Counted from the stretch's first letter, positions 12,161 through 25,703 are shown. The stretch is DNA of 64,000 bases from Lamellibrachia columna (GCA_963662155.1 OY759265.1:16062396-16126395); one strand, 5' to 3'. The notes: generated from the letters alone by a model not told the origin. Numbers and translations are program-made.

Positions 12161-13164
12161 ATTCATCGCTGGACACAAATGTTGTTTATTTATGGTGGTC
12201 GTACTTCAATTAGCCAGAGGGTAAGTTCTAGGATTAGTTTGACAGCTCGCGTCGCGAGGCCGTATCTAAAAAATTATTACGAATTATATTGCACACTGTT
12301 GGTTGCCGTTCCACCGACACAAGCGAACATGAAGGAATCGAAATAGCTCAATAAATGTGTAATTATATAGTTAACGTGATGAAGACGGGTGATTGTACGA
12401 GTTCGTCTGTGACGATTTAGTTTTAGAAAGACATGTGTATAACATTTTGATTCCGGACGATCTTCTGCTAGAAGGCGTCAGGCAGGCCCGAGTTCCCCAC
12501 TCTATCCAGGCAAATAGTACTACACTAAGTATGCACTGAAATGTTTGGTGTGTTGTTTTACGTTATTGTTGTTTTTTGTTGTGAGTTGTTTTGCATAAGT
12601 GGTTTGTGACGGTTTCACTTATATTATGGTTCCTGCCATAGCTCTTCGTGTTGTGGGTTTACACAATGCAGACGCAATTTACTAATTATTTGAGATAACG
12701 TGCCATGCTTACCCCTTTCTGAAGTCAGCAAAATGTAGTCGGTGTTACCTCTATGGCGTACAGAACCGCCTTCGTCGTTCTGTTTGAACCATATGGACAA
12801 TTACCCCTGGTCATATATTAGCTCAGTCGATCGAGTCTTCGTCTCTCCGTGGTTGCAACGATATGTTTCTGCACGTCTATAGCTCACAAATGCGATTTTA
12901 TCTAACCGAAGCCTTTACAGCCGCTCAATGTACACTATACGCGCTGTCAACGTGCGATCCATATCCGACCCTCTCATAGTTAATATCAGTACGTATAAGG
13001 CGAATAACATACAATATATGCTGAAGTGCATATTTACTCATAAAAGGAATACTGAGTAAGAATGCGTGCGTTGCAATTTTAGGTATTTTTCTAAAGATGC
13101 CATAGTTACTAACAAGAAATAATGACTAAAGTATTAATTATATATAGTTAAGTTTGTTTTGTGT

Positions 13165-13462
13165 CTTCATGCCAGGTGTATGGCCGAATTAACTGAGCCG
13201 CGTCATGGACTCATCTGCCATATGATTGAGAGATAGAGTCACAGCCGGTCACACATATACATCGTGTGTGATATTTTATTTCCCCTGGCATAGACATAAG
13301 TTAGAAAGGACCACCGGTTTTCATTACCTCTTTCAAAAGACACATATAAGGTGAACAATATTAACCAAGTTTTGAAACATCGACATAGGTTGAATATAAA
13401 ACCCGGACCTTTCGATTTACAATTCGGCGCTCAGACCGCCGAGTTACCTTGCCTAAAAAAAA
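13165..13462 (-). mobile_element. SINE-like element
   Basis: Read on the minus strand it begins with a tRNA-like head (AACTCGGCGGTCTGAGCGCC, then GGTCCGGGTTTTA, resembling A and B boxes) and runs through AATAAAATATCACACACG and GCGGCTCAGTTAATTCGGCC to a TATATAATTAATACTTTA tail. Similar copies occur at 28728-28975 (+), 35355-35710 (+) and partially 51095-51240 (+). The class is inferred from the head and copy spread. Confidence 0.5.
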
Positions 13463-14512
13463 ATTGATGGCATTTAGAAACACAACGACACCAAAGGTAT
13501 ATTTACCTGCTTTGGATAACCAATTCCACAGCAGGGCGATGGATCAATAACAGGCTAACGGTTCACGTCGCTCGCTCCGACTAAAATTACCTGAACTTAG
13601 ATCACACGAATCGCAGACACTGCGGCGAACCCCTAGACACGCCGGCGAGCCAGGCATAGGCTGAATGAGCGTTGTGTCTATGACTGTAAGTGTTTTTGTT
13701 CGCATGGACAACAGTCTTATATCACTGCTGTCTGTGGCAATACTATATCCAACTTATCTGAAACATTGATCATACCTTTACATAAAGCGGTGGAAACTAT
13801 CAATGCGCCAACCAGTGTTACAGCTATTCAACATAGCATGTGTCTTGTTCTGTTGTATAAGTGCAGTTGTTTACAAAGCAGTGATGTATGGCTTGTCGGC
13901 ATTTCGATAACGCCCCCTGTCAGTGTGCAGACAATTTTTATTTCAAGCAAGACACGTCAGGTGTCAGCCGAACCGTGTTGTGCGATTCGACACAGAGCAA
14001 CAGGAAAACGTTGGCTTTGCTTGTGTCGTCATCAGCGGTGTCGCCCATAATGGTTTGTACGTAGTCAGCGAGCGACGTCTGCGACTGAAACGGGAGAAAG
14101 GTTCGCACTGGAACGCCGTTTTAATTGACGGTGAATGGCGTTTGCTGGACGTGTTGTGGGCATCGTGCGCTATCGCCAGACGTCGCGAAAAGGGCTGGAA
14201 ACTTGTTGACGTGCAGGGGGAGGCATTTGAAGATGAACACATCGAGGAAGAGCCGGGAGAACAGCAATACAGAGCCAACAAGTTCTTCTTCCTCACCGAC
14301 CCAGACTGGTTCATCAGCACGCACTTTCCTGACGACCCGGACTGGCAGCTGCTGCCGCGGCCGCAGAGTATCGTGCAGTTTGACAAGAACGTCTACTTAT
14401 GGGAACCATTCTTTGATATGGGGCTGCTGCCAGCGCTACTGCGTGCTGCAGACGAATAAAGGCGAAGTTACGATGTCATTTGGCATGCTCCACTACGACG
14501 ACGCCGCCACCG

Positions 14513-14518
<6 letters not shown>

Positions 14519-14606
<88 letters not shown>
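14519..14606. repeat. (GCC)n triplet array inside the copy A exon
   Basis: About 29 uninterrupted GCC triplets preceded by imperfect ones. In the frame that continues the KY homology they read as poly-Ala. B has ordinary KY sequence at this place. Confidence 0.95.
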
Positions 14607-14706
14607 AACCCGTGCTACCTACGCCACCACAGCAAAACAGATCGATGACAAAGCTAATGCGAACGAAGAGGAGAAGAAAGCGGATGAGGATAGGGGTGAT
14701 GGTGAT

Positions 14707-14917
<211 letters not shown>

Positions 14918-15760
14918 ATAATGATGATAATGGCGATGGTTGTGATGGTGATAATGATGATGACAAGAATGTCGAGAAAGACTCCGAAACGTGATAACGA
15001 CCTGGATCTCGTCTGTTCCTACGTGATCGAGTGCGACTCGACAGATGGCCGTGTTCTTCCGGACAACCCGGACATCGGTTGGGGTCCGGGGATAGAGCTG
15101 GAAGAGGCGGGACTAACCTCAGTAAGCCACCCCGACGGTGTCATCGACACAGACGACCCTGTTGTGAATATCCAGTTCTCCAAAACAACCGGCACAGATA
15201 TGGCGTTCTGGCAAGTCATCAAACATGACTGGATCCCCGAAAAGGAACTCAAGTCACGTGTCACCCTAAGAACCAGCGGCGATGATGTCATAGCCGTGCT
15301 TCGACTTCCGGAGGCGGGCATGTACGCATACAAGCTGTTCGCCGACGACCGCGGCACAACTGGCGACATTCCGAACGTGTGCAACTATCTGGTCCGGTTC
15401 AAGCACAGTTCCGGCCCCCCACTGACACCGTTCCCTCCACTGCGTTGGGGTGTTCTCGGTCAAGGCATGCACGCACAAGCATTTCAATTCCAGGTGACCG
15501 GGCCAGGCACGGACGGATACATTGAGACGTCATCATCTGAAATAGCCCTCGCATTCACCATGTTTCGGTCGCGAAGCGAACTGGTCTGTGAATTGTCACG
15601 TTTGCAAATAGGTGTATCAAGGCCGGCACGTTCGGTTAGCGTGAATGCACACGATGTCATTGACATAACTCTGCTGGAATTTGGCGAATATGAGACTTCC
15701 GAAAACAACAATCTACTGGACCACGTACGCTGCACGCGTGTAACCAGACGTGTCGATAAG

Positions 15761-16462
<702 letters not shown>

Positions 16463-16638
16463 AGCTGAACGCGGCGATGAGGTGTCGTAACCTACAAAGG
16501 CTGCTGGACGTTGTGGCTTGGGCTGCCCGAGAAGGGTTCGGCGACACGCCTTGGCGGCATGTCTTCCGCGCCAAAAGGATGCTCGTTAGGCTGAAGCATC
16601 TCGAAATGTTGCGCCAGGAAGTCATGCAGCTGAACCGC
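16463..16638 (+). CDS. KY-like copy A, helical exon (homologue of B exon 7)
   Basis: 176 nt, exactly the length of B exon 7, with acceptor ATTTGTAG and donor GTAAGA. It encodes a basic, helix-prone segment ([20 protein letters not shown], then MQLNR) aligned with FVRLKRIEEINREVINLDN in B. It is open throughout. Confidence 0.75.
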
Positions 16639-16789
16639 GTAAGAAGCTTTCATAGTACTTTACTTACATACTTGTAGGTATGGCTTAGATAACAATGGGC
16701 GCTGAAACCAGGCACACTGAACGTTAACTTTCGCATTTACATGTTCTCTGTCCCTCATTGAACATATTTCCTCTTTGAGTTCATTCCAG

Positions 16790-17075
16790 AGGCGGTCTTA
16801 AGAAATGTCATCTTATGACGAGCTGTATTGGTGGTTGGACTTGCAACGGCAGACGTGTGGTGAGGTGTTGTTGCCCTGGTGGCTCTTTGCGCTACCTACA
16901 CGAGGAAGAAGAAGCATGCTGTTGAGTATTAGACGCAACCGTCCCCATGTTATACCAGGCCGAATAATGCGAGTGCACCAACCAGCCTCTGACATAGCTA
17001 CAGTTTTCATAGCTCTGCTCTGGGTGGCATCTATTCCGCTTAGTAATGTTTATGAAACTGAAACCAGTGCCATCC
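16790..17075 (-). repeat. Dispersed LINE-associated module, minus strand
   Basis: Reverse complement closely matches 56928-57235: both start GATGCCACCCAGAGCAGAGC-like and run through CATGC(T/C)TCTTCTTCCTCGTG and GAGCCACCA. It adjoins the RT fragment at 17076-18970 and probably is the 3' part of that LINE. Confidence 0.55.
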
Positions 17076-18970
17076 GATCAGATGGGACATATTCCATCTT
17101 GGATTTCAACATATAAGTGCAGATCGTAGCTCACTTGTTTGGGGTCAATAATGGTGACATATTTGTTCAGGAGGCATTGTCAGTTTTCTGCATCTTGGTC
17201 ATCTTGTCAATGACTAGTCTAGTTTAGTTTAGAGATACCTGGGTGTTCCACCTCTGACATACTTGGGTGTTCCACCTCTGACATACTTGGGTGTTCCACC
17301 TCTGACATACCTGGGTGTTCCACCTCTGACATACATGTTTAGTGACGGGTTACTTTCATTCCTGACATCGTTAGGCTCTTGCTTTTGGCTGCACCGAATA
17401 TCGCATTTATTTTAGTTACTTGTCCAAGTTTGCATCTGGATAAGTGCTGCATTAAGTGGGCAAACTAAAGTTGCCCGCAGCTGTGATGTGAACTGTATGT
17501 GATGATTGGGTCCTGTGTTTTTTCTGGTACATCGTCAATGAAGATTATTGCTATGGGAGGTCATATGATAGATCATTGAGGAATCCATGCGTTGGCGGAC
17601 TTGGCACCAGTACATAATATTCATTATTTTTAGTGATGGTGACTTTTCGAACTCTGTCCTTCGGGTAGTCATTTAGCCAGGATAGCAGTTTTCAGGATAG
17701 CAGTTTTCAATCTTCATGGTCGTCAAGCTTCTATGCCACATCATATCACATTTTCCGCTGATGTCAAGGCAGAACAGTTTTGTTTCTTGTTGCTGATCAA
17801 TGGCATTGTGCAACTTGCTTCACGTGTCTAACTGGGATTGACCATGCTCCGTTTGACTTCTCGCTTTCAAGCTTCTTTGGAGAATTTTGTAATTTTCTTT
17901 GGCCTCAACACTATCCTCCCCAAATACGGGCTTGTCTTCCTATTCACTGGGAGACTGAAGTTTTTTTCACTGGTTATACCTGATTTCTCAGCGATTAGTT
18001 TTGTCGGTTGAAGCAGCGAAGGTAAAATCACTACTATATAGCACCAGTATGTCACATTTTTCACTTTATCCCATTAATTGTTTGCACCCCACCACCATCT
18101 CTTTCACACTTTATTTAGTTCGGTTGTCATTTTATCTTCAATCGGGCGTTGTGCTCTGTCATTGTTTTTTGGTGACGTAAGGGTATTTGTTTTCTTCTTA
18201 GTTGTACATGAGCCTCCTCTCTTGTTGACCTTATATTGCCTCCAGCGTCTCCTCGTTGTATTGATTGCTATACCACATGCCTCATAGTGCCATTTCGGAC
18301 TTTCCTGTGTAGGTTTTGATAGTGTGTCTGGGAATATGATAACTCTTCTTGATAGCTTCGGGTAAGTGTGTAAAAGAACCTTATGGGTCTTCTGTTTTTA
18401 AAATGTCATTCCTGTGTGTTCCACAACGTCCATCATTTCGGTCATCCCTGCATTCCCTTACTGTGAGTGGAGGCTCCTGTCTCATATTTAGGGAGATGGT
18501 TATCAGTTGGTAGTGATCAGATGTATCCAAATGTTACTCCGTGCTAATTTGCGATCATATGCTCTTTAGGGAACTTATGCCTGGATTACCATTCATGATA
18601 ATACCCACTCTATTCCGTCTGATGCGGGTGTGACGTTTTGCAAGTTGTGTCAGCCCGTAGGTAGTGCATATAGTTAGGGATTCTATGCCTGACTGACTTT
18701 ACACGTGTGTGTGTGCTATTGTATTGCTTTGATTCTGTTATCTGGAGGTATGCAAATTAGGTAAAGGAGGCGTTTATCTCTTAACCCTAGTTCGCCTGTG
18801 GCTGTCAACATGTCAGAATCGGGTGATTCCAGATCCTTCATATCTGTTTGCCACAATTACATTTTCCGATGTCATTATCATGTTTTAAGTCAGTTTTCCG
18901 TTTAACCGTCCAGTTGTATTCTCTTGCGTTCTTCGTAGCAGTATGGGGTAGGGTCTCTCACCCTCTAAGA
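17076..18970 (-). pseudogene. Jockey/CR1-type LINE remnant, minus strand, heavily decayed
   Basis: Reverse-strand frames retain RT pieces: CLDISGKCDMMWHRSL (compare the usual DISGAFDKVWH), IIFIDDVPEKTQDPIITY and KSKSLTMSGMKVTRH. Many stops and shifts break it. It lies in a copy A intron, antisense to the gene. Its upstream part (18000-18970) is only weakly recognisable. Confidence 0.6.
17233..17332. repeat. 24-bp tandem repeat, about 4 copies, inside the LINE
   Basis: Unit TGGGTGTTCCACCTCTGACA plus four bases, period 24, so eight codons on the minus strand (MSEVEHPS/G or YVRGGTPK by frame). Confidence 0.9.
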
Positions 18971-18999
18971 ACTGTAGTTGGTTTGGACACATAGCATAA

Positions 19000-21900
19000 G
19001 AAATTTATCTTACTAGGCACGTCATACAACGACACACTGAAGACCACCATCCACCATATGTAAAGGAAACTATCTTTCTAGGCACGTCATACAACGATCA
19101 CCATCCATCCTATGTAAAGGTAACTATCTTATTAGGCACGTCATACAGCGACACACTGAAGATCACCATCCATCCTATGTAAAGGAAACTATCTTACTAG
19201 GCACGTCATACAACGACACACTGAAGATCACCATCCATCCTATGTAAAGGAAACTATCTTACTAGGCATATCATACAACGACACACTGAAGATCACCATC
19301 CATCCTATGTAAAGGAAACATTATCTTACTAGGAACGTCATACAACGACACAATGAAAATCACCATCCATCCTATGTAAAGTAAACTGTCTTACTAGGCA
19401 CGTCATACAACGACACACTGAAGATCACCATTCATCCTGTGTAAAGAAAACTATCTTACTAGGCGCATCATACAAGGACACACTAAAGATCACCATCCAT
19501 CCTGTGTAAAGAAAACTATCTTACTAGGCACGTCATACAACGATACACTGAAGATCACCATCCATCCTAGGTAAAGAAATCTATCTTACTATGCACATCA
19601 TACAACGATACACTGAAGATCACAATCCATCCTATGTACAGGAAACTATCTTACTAGGCACGTCATACAACGATACACTGAAAATCACCATCCATCCTAG
19701 GTAAAGAAATCTATCTTGCTATGCATATCATACAATGATACATTGAAGGTCACCATCCATCCTATGTAAAGGAAACTATCTTACTAGGCACGTCATGCAA
19801 CGACACATTGGAGATCACCATCCATCCTATGTAAAGGAAACTATCTTACTAGGCACGTCATACAACGACACACTGAAGATCACCATCCATGCTATGTAAA
19901 GGAAACTATCTTACTAGGCACGTCATACACTGAAGATCACCATCCATCCTAGGTAAAGAAATCTATCTTGCTATGCACATCATAAAACGATACACAAAAG
20001 ATCACCATCCATCCTATGTACAGGAAACTATCTTACAAGGCACGTCATGCAACGACACATTGGAGATCACCATCCATCCTATGTAAAGGAAACAATCTTA
20101 CTAGGCACGTCATACAACGACACTCTGAAGATCACAATCCACCCTGTGTAGAGCAAACTATCTAACAAGGCACGTCATACAACGATACACTGAATATCAC
20201 CATCCACCTTAGGTAAAGAAATCTATCTTGCTATGCACATCATACAACGATACACTGAAGATCACCATCCATCCTATGTACAGGAAACTATCTTACTAGG
20301 CACGTCATACAACGACACATTGGACATCACCATCCGTCCTATGTAAAGGAAACTATCTTATTAGGCACGTCTTGCAATGACACACTGAAGATCACCATCC
20401 ATCCTATGTACAGGAAACTATCTTTCTAGGCACGTCATGCAACGACACATTGGAGATCACCATCCATCCTATGTAAAGGAAACTATCTTACTAGGCACGT
20501 CATGCAACAGAAGATCACCATCCATCCTATGTACAGGAAACTATCTTACTAGGCACGTCATGCAACGACACATTGGAGATCACCGTCCATCCTATGTAAA
20601 GGAAACTATCTTACTAGGCACGTCATAAAACGACACAATGAAGATCACCATCTATCCTATGTAAAGAAAACTATATTACTAGGCACGTCATACAACGATA
20701 CACGGAAGATCACCATCCATCCTATGTACAGGAAACTATCTTACTAGGCACGTCATACAACGATACATTGAAAATCGCCATCCATCATAGGTAAAGGATA
20801 AATATATTATTAGGCACGACAAACAACGATACACTGAAAATCACCATCCATCCTAGGTAAAGGAAAATATCTTACTAGGCACGTAATGCAACGACACATT
20901 GGAGATCACCATCCATCCTATGTAAAGGAAACTATCTTACTAGGCACGTCATACAACGACACACTGAAGATCACCATCCATCCTATGTAAAGGAAACTAT
21001 CTTACTAGGCACGTCATACACTGAAGATCACCATCCATCCTAGGTAAAGAAATCTATCTTGCTATGCACATCATAAAACGATACACAAAAGATCACCATC
21101 CATCCTATGTACAGGAAACTATCTTACAAGGCACGTCATGCAACGACACATTGGAGATCACCATCCATCCTATGTAAAGGAAACTATCTTACTAGGCACG
21201 TCATACAACGACACACTGAAGATCACAATCCACCCTCTGTAGAGAAAACTATCTTACTAGGCACGTCATACAACGATACACTGAATATCACCATCCATCT
21301 TAGGTAAAGAAATCTATCTTGCTATGCACATCATAAAACGATACACTGAAGATCACCATCCATCCTATGTACAGGAAACTATCTTACTAGGCACGTCATA
21401 CAACGACACATTGGAGATCACCATCCGTCCTATGTAAAGGAAACTATCTTATTAGGCACGTCATGCACTGACACACTGAAGATCACCATCCATCCTATGT
21501 ACAGGAAATTATCTTTCTAGGCACGTCATGCAACGACACATTGGAGATCACCATCCATCCTATGTAAAGGAAACTATCTTACTAGGCACGTCATGCAATG
21601 ACACATAGAAGATCACCATCCATCGTATGTACAGGAAACTATCTTACTAGGCACGTCATGCAACGACACATAGGAGATCACCGTCCATCCTATGTAAAGG
21701 AAACTATCTTACTAGGCACGTCATAAAACGACACAATGAAGATCACCATCTATCCTATGTAAAGAAAACTATATTATTAGTCACGTCATACAACGATACA
21801 CGGAAGATCACCATCCATCCTATGTACAGGAAACTATCTTACTAGGCACGTCATGCAACGACGCATTAAATATCACCATCCATCCTTTGTAAAGAAAATT

Positions 21901-23180
21901 ATCTTACTAGGCACGTCATACAACGAAATCACCATCCATCCTAGGTAAAGAAATCTATCTTGCTATGCACATCATACAATGATACACTGAAGGTCACCAT
22001 CCATCCTATGTAAAGGAAATTATCTTACTAGGCACGTCATGCAACGACACATTGGAGATCACCATCCATCCTATGTAAAGGAAACTATCTTACTAGGCAC
22101 GTCATACAACGATACACTGAAGATCACAATCCATCCTAGATAAAGAAATATATCTTGCTATGCACATCATACAAAGATACACTGAAGATCACCATCCATC
22201 CTATGTACAGGAAATTATCTTACTAGGCACGTCATGCTACGACACATTGGATAACACCATCCATCCTATGTAAAGGAAACTATCTTACTAGGCACGTCAT
22301 ACAACGACACACTGAAGATCACCATCCATCCTAGGTAAAGAAATCTATCTTGCTATGCACATCATACAACGATACACTGGAGATCACCATCCATCCTATG
22401 TAAAGGAAACTGTCTTACTATGCACGACATGCAACGACACACTGAAGATCACCATCCATCCTATGTACAGGAAACTATCTTACTAGGCACGTCATGCAAC
22501 GACACATTGGAGATCACCATCCATCCTATGTAAAGGAAACTATCTTACTAGGCACGTCATGCAACGACACACTGAAGATCACCATCCATCCTATGTAGAG
22601 GAAACTATCTTTCTAGGCACGTCATGCAACGACACATTGGAGATCACCGTCCATCCTATGTAAAGGAAACTATGTTACTATGCATGTCATACAACGACAC
22701 ACTGAAGATCACCATCTATGTAAAGAAAACTATATTACTAGGCACGTCATACAACGACACACTGAAGATCACCATCTATGCTATGTAAAGGAAACTATCT
22801 TACTAGGCACGTCATACAACGATACACTGAAGATCACCATCCATCCTAGGTAAAGAAATCTATCTTGCTATGCACATCATACAATGATACACTGAAGATC
22901 ACCATCCATCCTATGTACAGGATACTATCTTACTAGGCACGTCATGCAACGACACATTGGAGATCACCGTCCATCCTATGTAAAGAAACTATCTTACTAG
23001 GCACGTCATACAACGACACACTGAAGATCACCATCTATCCTATGTAAAGAAAACTATCTTACTAGGTATGTCATACAACGACACACTGAAGATCACCATA
23101 TATGCTATGTAAAGGAAACTATCTTACTAGGCACGGCATACAACGACACACTGAAGATCACCATCTATCCTATGTAAAGA
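19000..23180. repeat. 65-bp satellite array, about 64 units
   Basis: Unit of about 65 bp, containing TACTAGGCACGTCATACAAC and CACCATCCATCCTATGTAAA. Variants differ as CGACACATTGGAGATC, CGATACACTGAAGATC and a subclass with CTTGCTATGCACATCAT. A long stretch beginning at about 19921 recurs at about 21012 with the same rare changes, indicating a higher-order period near 1091 bp. It fills the copy A intron between 16638 and 23430. Open frames in it have no meaning. Confidence 0.97.
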
Positions 23181-23429
23181 TGGCGATGAAAACAAAGGGA
23201 ATAATTTAAAACGTTCCCGCTTGTTAGTTTGTGCATGTGAAACAGTATGTATTGACTAGCTAAATGTAATATTGCTAGCATATTCTTTCTCTTTTTTATA
23301 ATCACATTCGCACATTTGCAGCGCGATTTTACAGTAATTGTTTCCGAACGTATTTTGAAACGTTGTACAATTGTGCTATGCTCGAGACGGTAATCTTGTA
23401 TTGAAATATATTTGTATTGTGTCGTGCAG
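23181..23429 (+). other. End of copy A intron before exon 8 homologue
   Basis: Unique, AT-rich sequence ending in GTGTCGTGCAG acceptor. Nothing else recognised. Confidence 0.5.
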
Positions 23430-23534
23430 AAGGCGATACTGGAGCTTAGAGGTTACAATAGTCCACGACCTGTCATAACCGATGTATTGAAGGCCACGCT
23501 ACTTCTCCTCGGTGAACACGAAGACCGATTGCAG
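23430..23534 (+). CDS. KY-like copy A, exon homologous to B exon 8
   Basis: 105 nt, 35 codons, same length and phase as B 54116-54220. It encodes KAILELRGYNSPRPVITDVL and then KATLLLLGEHEDRLQ, aligned with KAIAEMRRYKKPHDAIVKVM and QGTLLMLGEPEEIVA. Acceptor GTGCAG, donor GTAAAG. Confidence 0.8.
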
Positions 23535-23738
23535 GTAAAGCATATGCGAAATAATAATTTCTACACTGCACTTTCAGTGGTAAAATAGGCACAATTATAC
23601 CGAAATGTTACTAGGCGAATAAAGAAATGATTCGTAATTAAAAATCTCCGTTATTGTACAACCTTTTAATGTAAAACAATTTTAAACATAAAACAATTTG
23701 GGATTTTAAATATATTAAAATTGGTTTTGAATTTGATA

Positions 23739-23989
23739 GGTGTGGCGTGACATTGCGCCCCATCTGTTGACAGGTGTGGCGTGACATTGCGCCCCATCTG
23801 TTGACAGGTGTGGCGTGACATTGTTGACAGGTGTGGCGTGACATTGCGCCCCATCTGTTGACAGGTGTGGCGTGACATTGCGCCCCATCTGTTGACAGGT
23901 GTGGCGTGACATTGCGCCCCATCTGTTGACAGGTGTAGCGTGACATTGCGCCCCATCTGTTGACAGGTGTGGCGTGACATTGTTGACAG
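23739..23989 (+). repeat. Tandem array of a splice-acceptor/exon-start unit
   Basis: Units of 34 bp (six) and 23 bp (two) each end in TGTTGACAG and begin with GTGTGGCGTGACATTG, which is the real exon start at 23990. The array thus repeats the intron end plus the first 16-25 bases of exon 9, giving eight potential AG acceptors in a row. Neither unit length is a multiple of 3. In copy B the matching junction (TATTTGACAG|GTGTGGAAG, 54456/54457) is single. Confidence 0.9.
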
Positions 23990-24178
23990 GTGTGGCGTGA
24001 CATTGCGCCCAATCTGCTCCCTACAAGTAAACAAAAGACTCTCCAAGAACGGATTGCAGATTGTAACGTCGAAAGAGTGCAGATATCCGCGGCACAACGA
24101 GGAAAGGAACTAATCGGCATGTACAACGAGTTGGCTATCACAGATGTCAGCGCTGTTGCCGTACCGTTTCACAGATGG
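23990..24178 (+). CDS. KY-like copy A, exon homologous to B exon 9
   Basis: 189 nt from the last acceptor, phase 0: VWRDIAPNLLPTSKQKTLQE and on to AITDVSAVAVPFHRW, aligned with VWKNISALMG through FSRVALPFFCW in B (186 nt). Donor GTAAGC at 24179. If an upstream acceptor of the array is used, the exon gains 23-34-base steps, and most would shift frame. Confidence 0.75.
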
Positions 24179-24189
24179 GTAAGCATATG

Positions 24190-24750
24190 CCACCGACTCT
24201 AGCCGGTTCGTTGTACTTATGACACCATCATCTGTCCCTGGAGACAATGTCTTCTACTGGTCATAGTTGCGTAGTCCTGCTATTTTAATGTGCGACGCAT
24301 GCCCCACCAGTGTGGCTAGTCTAAGGCAGCCTATGTCCATTTTCAGGTCGGATAGGGAATGATCAGGTCACGTTTTTGTAGCCAAGATGTAATCTACCCA
24401 GTGATCTCTTTCTTTCCTGCAGCTCGCCAAAGGATATTAATTTTAGTAGCCTGTTGTTTTCCATTCTGCATATGTGTCCAGCCCAGCGTATTCGGCGACG
24501 ACATAGAATACTGATAAGTGGACGGAGACATGTTCTTTCCTAAATTTAATTTTTCATGTTGTTCTACCACCGAATACATAGGATTGTTTCGATGCATCGC
24601 ATGTGGAAAGTGCTACTTTCATGTAGGGTGTATGTCTGCCAGGTCTCACTGTTGTAGCGTGCTACACTAAGTACACAATCTTCGCATTCTCTACATTTTT
24701 GGCAGACACGCTTCGAAAGACGTTCAAACAAGAGGAGACCTTGCCCGGAC
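24190..24750 (-). pseudogene. LINE C-terminal fragment, minus strand
   Basis: Minus-strand pieces resemble the end of endonuclease-RT LINEs: HMRCIETILCIRW, a decayed RIRWAGHICRMENNRLLK-type block (seen as GWTHMQNGKQQATKINILWR) and LKMDIGCLRLATLVGHASH in shifted frames. It is in the last copy A intron. Confidence 0.5.
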
Positions 24751-24858
24751 GAATATTAAGTTCGCAGTCAAACAATATCATTATGCTCTCTACTGGTTGT
24801 CACTGCTAGGTAACTCTCCACCACCGTTGCCGTTGTTATCGTGTTCCGTGTGTTTCAG

Positions 24859-25116
24859 GCCAGCGATGTGATCACAATGATAGAGGAGCCGACGAAGCAC
24901 TACCAAGTGGGAGAGGACGGAGAACAAGTGATTCCAGAGTTGCCGCAGCCGGATCAACATGATCCAGATCAACAACATATGGATTCACAACAGCTCGATA
25001 GCCATCAGCCGAATACACCGCAGCTGGATCACCAGCAGTCGCAGCAAGATGCAAGCGGAGGAAAACACCTTCAGAAACACAAGACAGCGGGAGAAAAAGA
25101 CACTAGCAAACTATAA
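24859..25116 (+). CDS. KY-like copy A, terminal exon
   Basis: Acceptor GTGTTTCAG, phase 0, 85 codons and TAA stop (25114-25116). It starts ASDVITMIEEPTKHY like TIGMIREAMTRYV of B exon 10, then becomes a Gln/His/Asp-rich low-complexity tail (HDPDQQHMDSQQLDSHQPN) rather than B's acidic tail. Confidence 0.7.
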   Translation, partial: ASDVITMIEEPTKHYQVGEDGEQVIPELPQPDQHDPDQQHMDSQQLDSHQPNTPQLDHQQSQQDASGGKHLQKHKTAGEKDTSKL

Positions 25117-25152
25117 GACACTGAGATGTAAACAAAAGACATGCTAGTTGTG

Positions 25153-25171
25153 ATTAAAACTTTGTATTAAA
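25153..25171 (+). terminator. Possible poly(A) signals of copy A
   Basis: Two ATTAAA hexamers (25153 and 25166) 37-50 bases after the stop codon. Confidence 0.4.
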
Positions 25172-25660
25172 CACGGCATGCAGCACAACTCACTAGATAT
25201 AGACAACAGTAAGTCGTGCTTTGACAAGTTGCAGCAGACACTACAAAACATTGTTTACCTGCAGTGAATCCACCTAACGTGGACCAGTGTTAGAAAAGGA
25301 CAGTACTTCGATAGAAATGTAGTACGTCGCTTCTCCATCGACATCGAGTATGACTGTTGTTTCATATATGATATAACTACAAACTTAGTCATAATGTGGT
25401 CGTAATGTGGAACATAACCATTATTTCGTGTGATATCAGTCATGCCAATAATTTAATTAGTTGTACCTCATTCACCACGAAGAATAATACATAAAGCATG
25501 TTTGTTTAGATTACTGCAGTTGTCAATATTTCATCAGAAGCAAGTGTGTGCGTGCGTGGGTGTGCGTGTGTGCGTGCGTGTGTGCGTGTGTGTATGCCCA
25601 ATGATTTGATGAATTGTCTCAATGTTTTAAATGCGACGACGTAGATTTACTCCAATACAG
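25172..25660. other. No gene recognised; short (TG/CG)n tract
   Basis: Unique sequence with a GTGTGCGTGCG-type tract at 25540-25600. No homology to other parts of the window was noticed. Confidence 0.5.
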
Positions 25661-25670
25661 ATGACTCAGG

Positions 25671-25703
25671 CAGGTAGGCAGGCAGGCCTGCAGGCAGACA
25701 TAC

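Larger units (their letters stand above)
10412..14003. repeat. Segmental-repeat block, unit 2
   Basis: Direct repeat of 6816-10408 (see landmarks there). Its right end (about 13925-14010) runs straight into the copy A coding exon. The same end is found inverted at 28140-28230. It lacks the ATT tract and the sequence around 8400-9040 of unit 1, and carries two extra insertions, a short module at 12045-12160 and a SINE-like element at 13165-13462. Confidence 0.75.

Noticed and set aside
11700..12161. 153-codon plus-strand frame
   Set aside because: It runs across block sequence and the short dispersed module. The other block copies have no matching frame.
19000..23180. CRISPR-like array
   Set aside because: Units are contiguous without unique spacers and lie in a eukaryotic intron. 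It is satellite DNA.
23638..24141. Minus-strand 167- and 143-codon frames with Cys/His repeats
   Set aside because: Antisense to the repeated acceptor array. The repetition explains the open frames.
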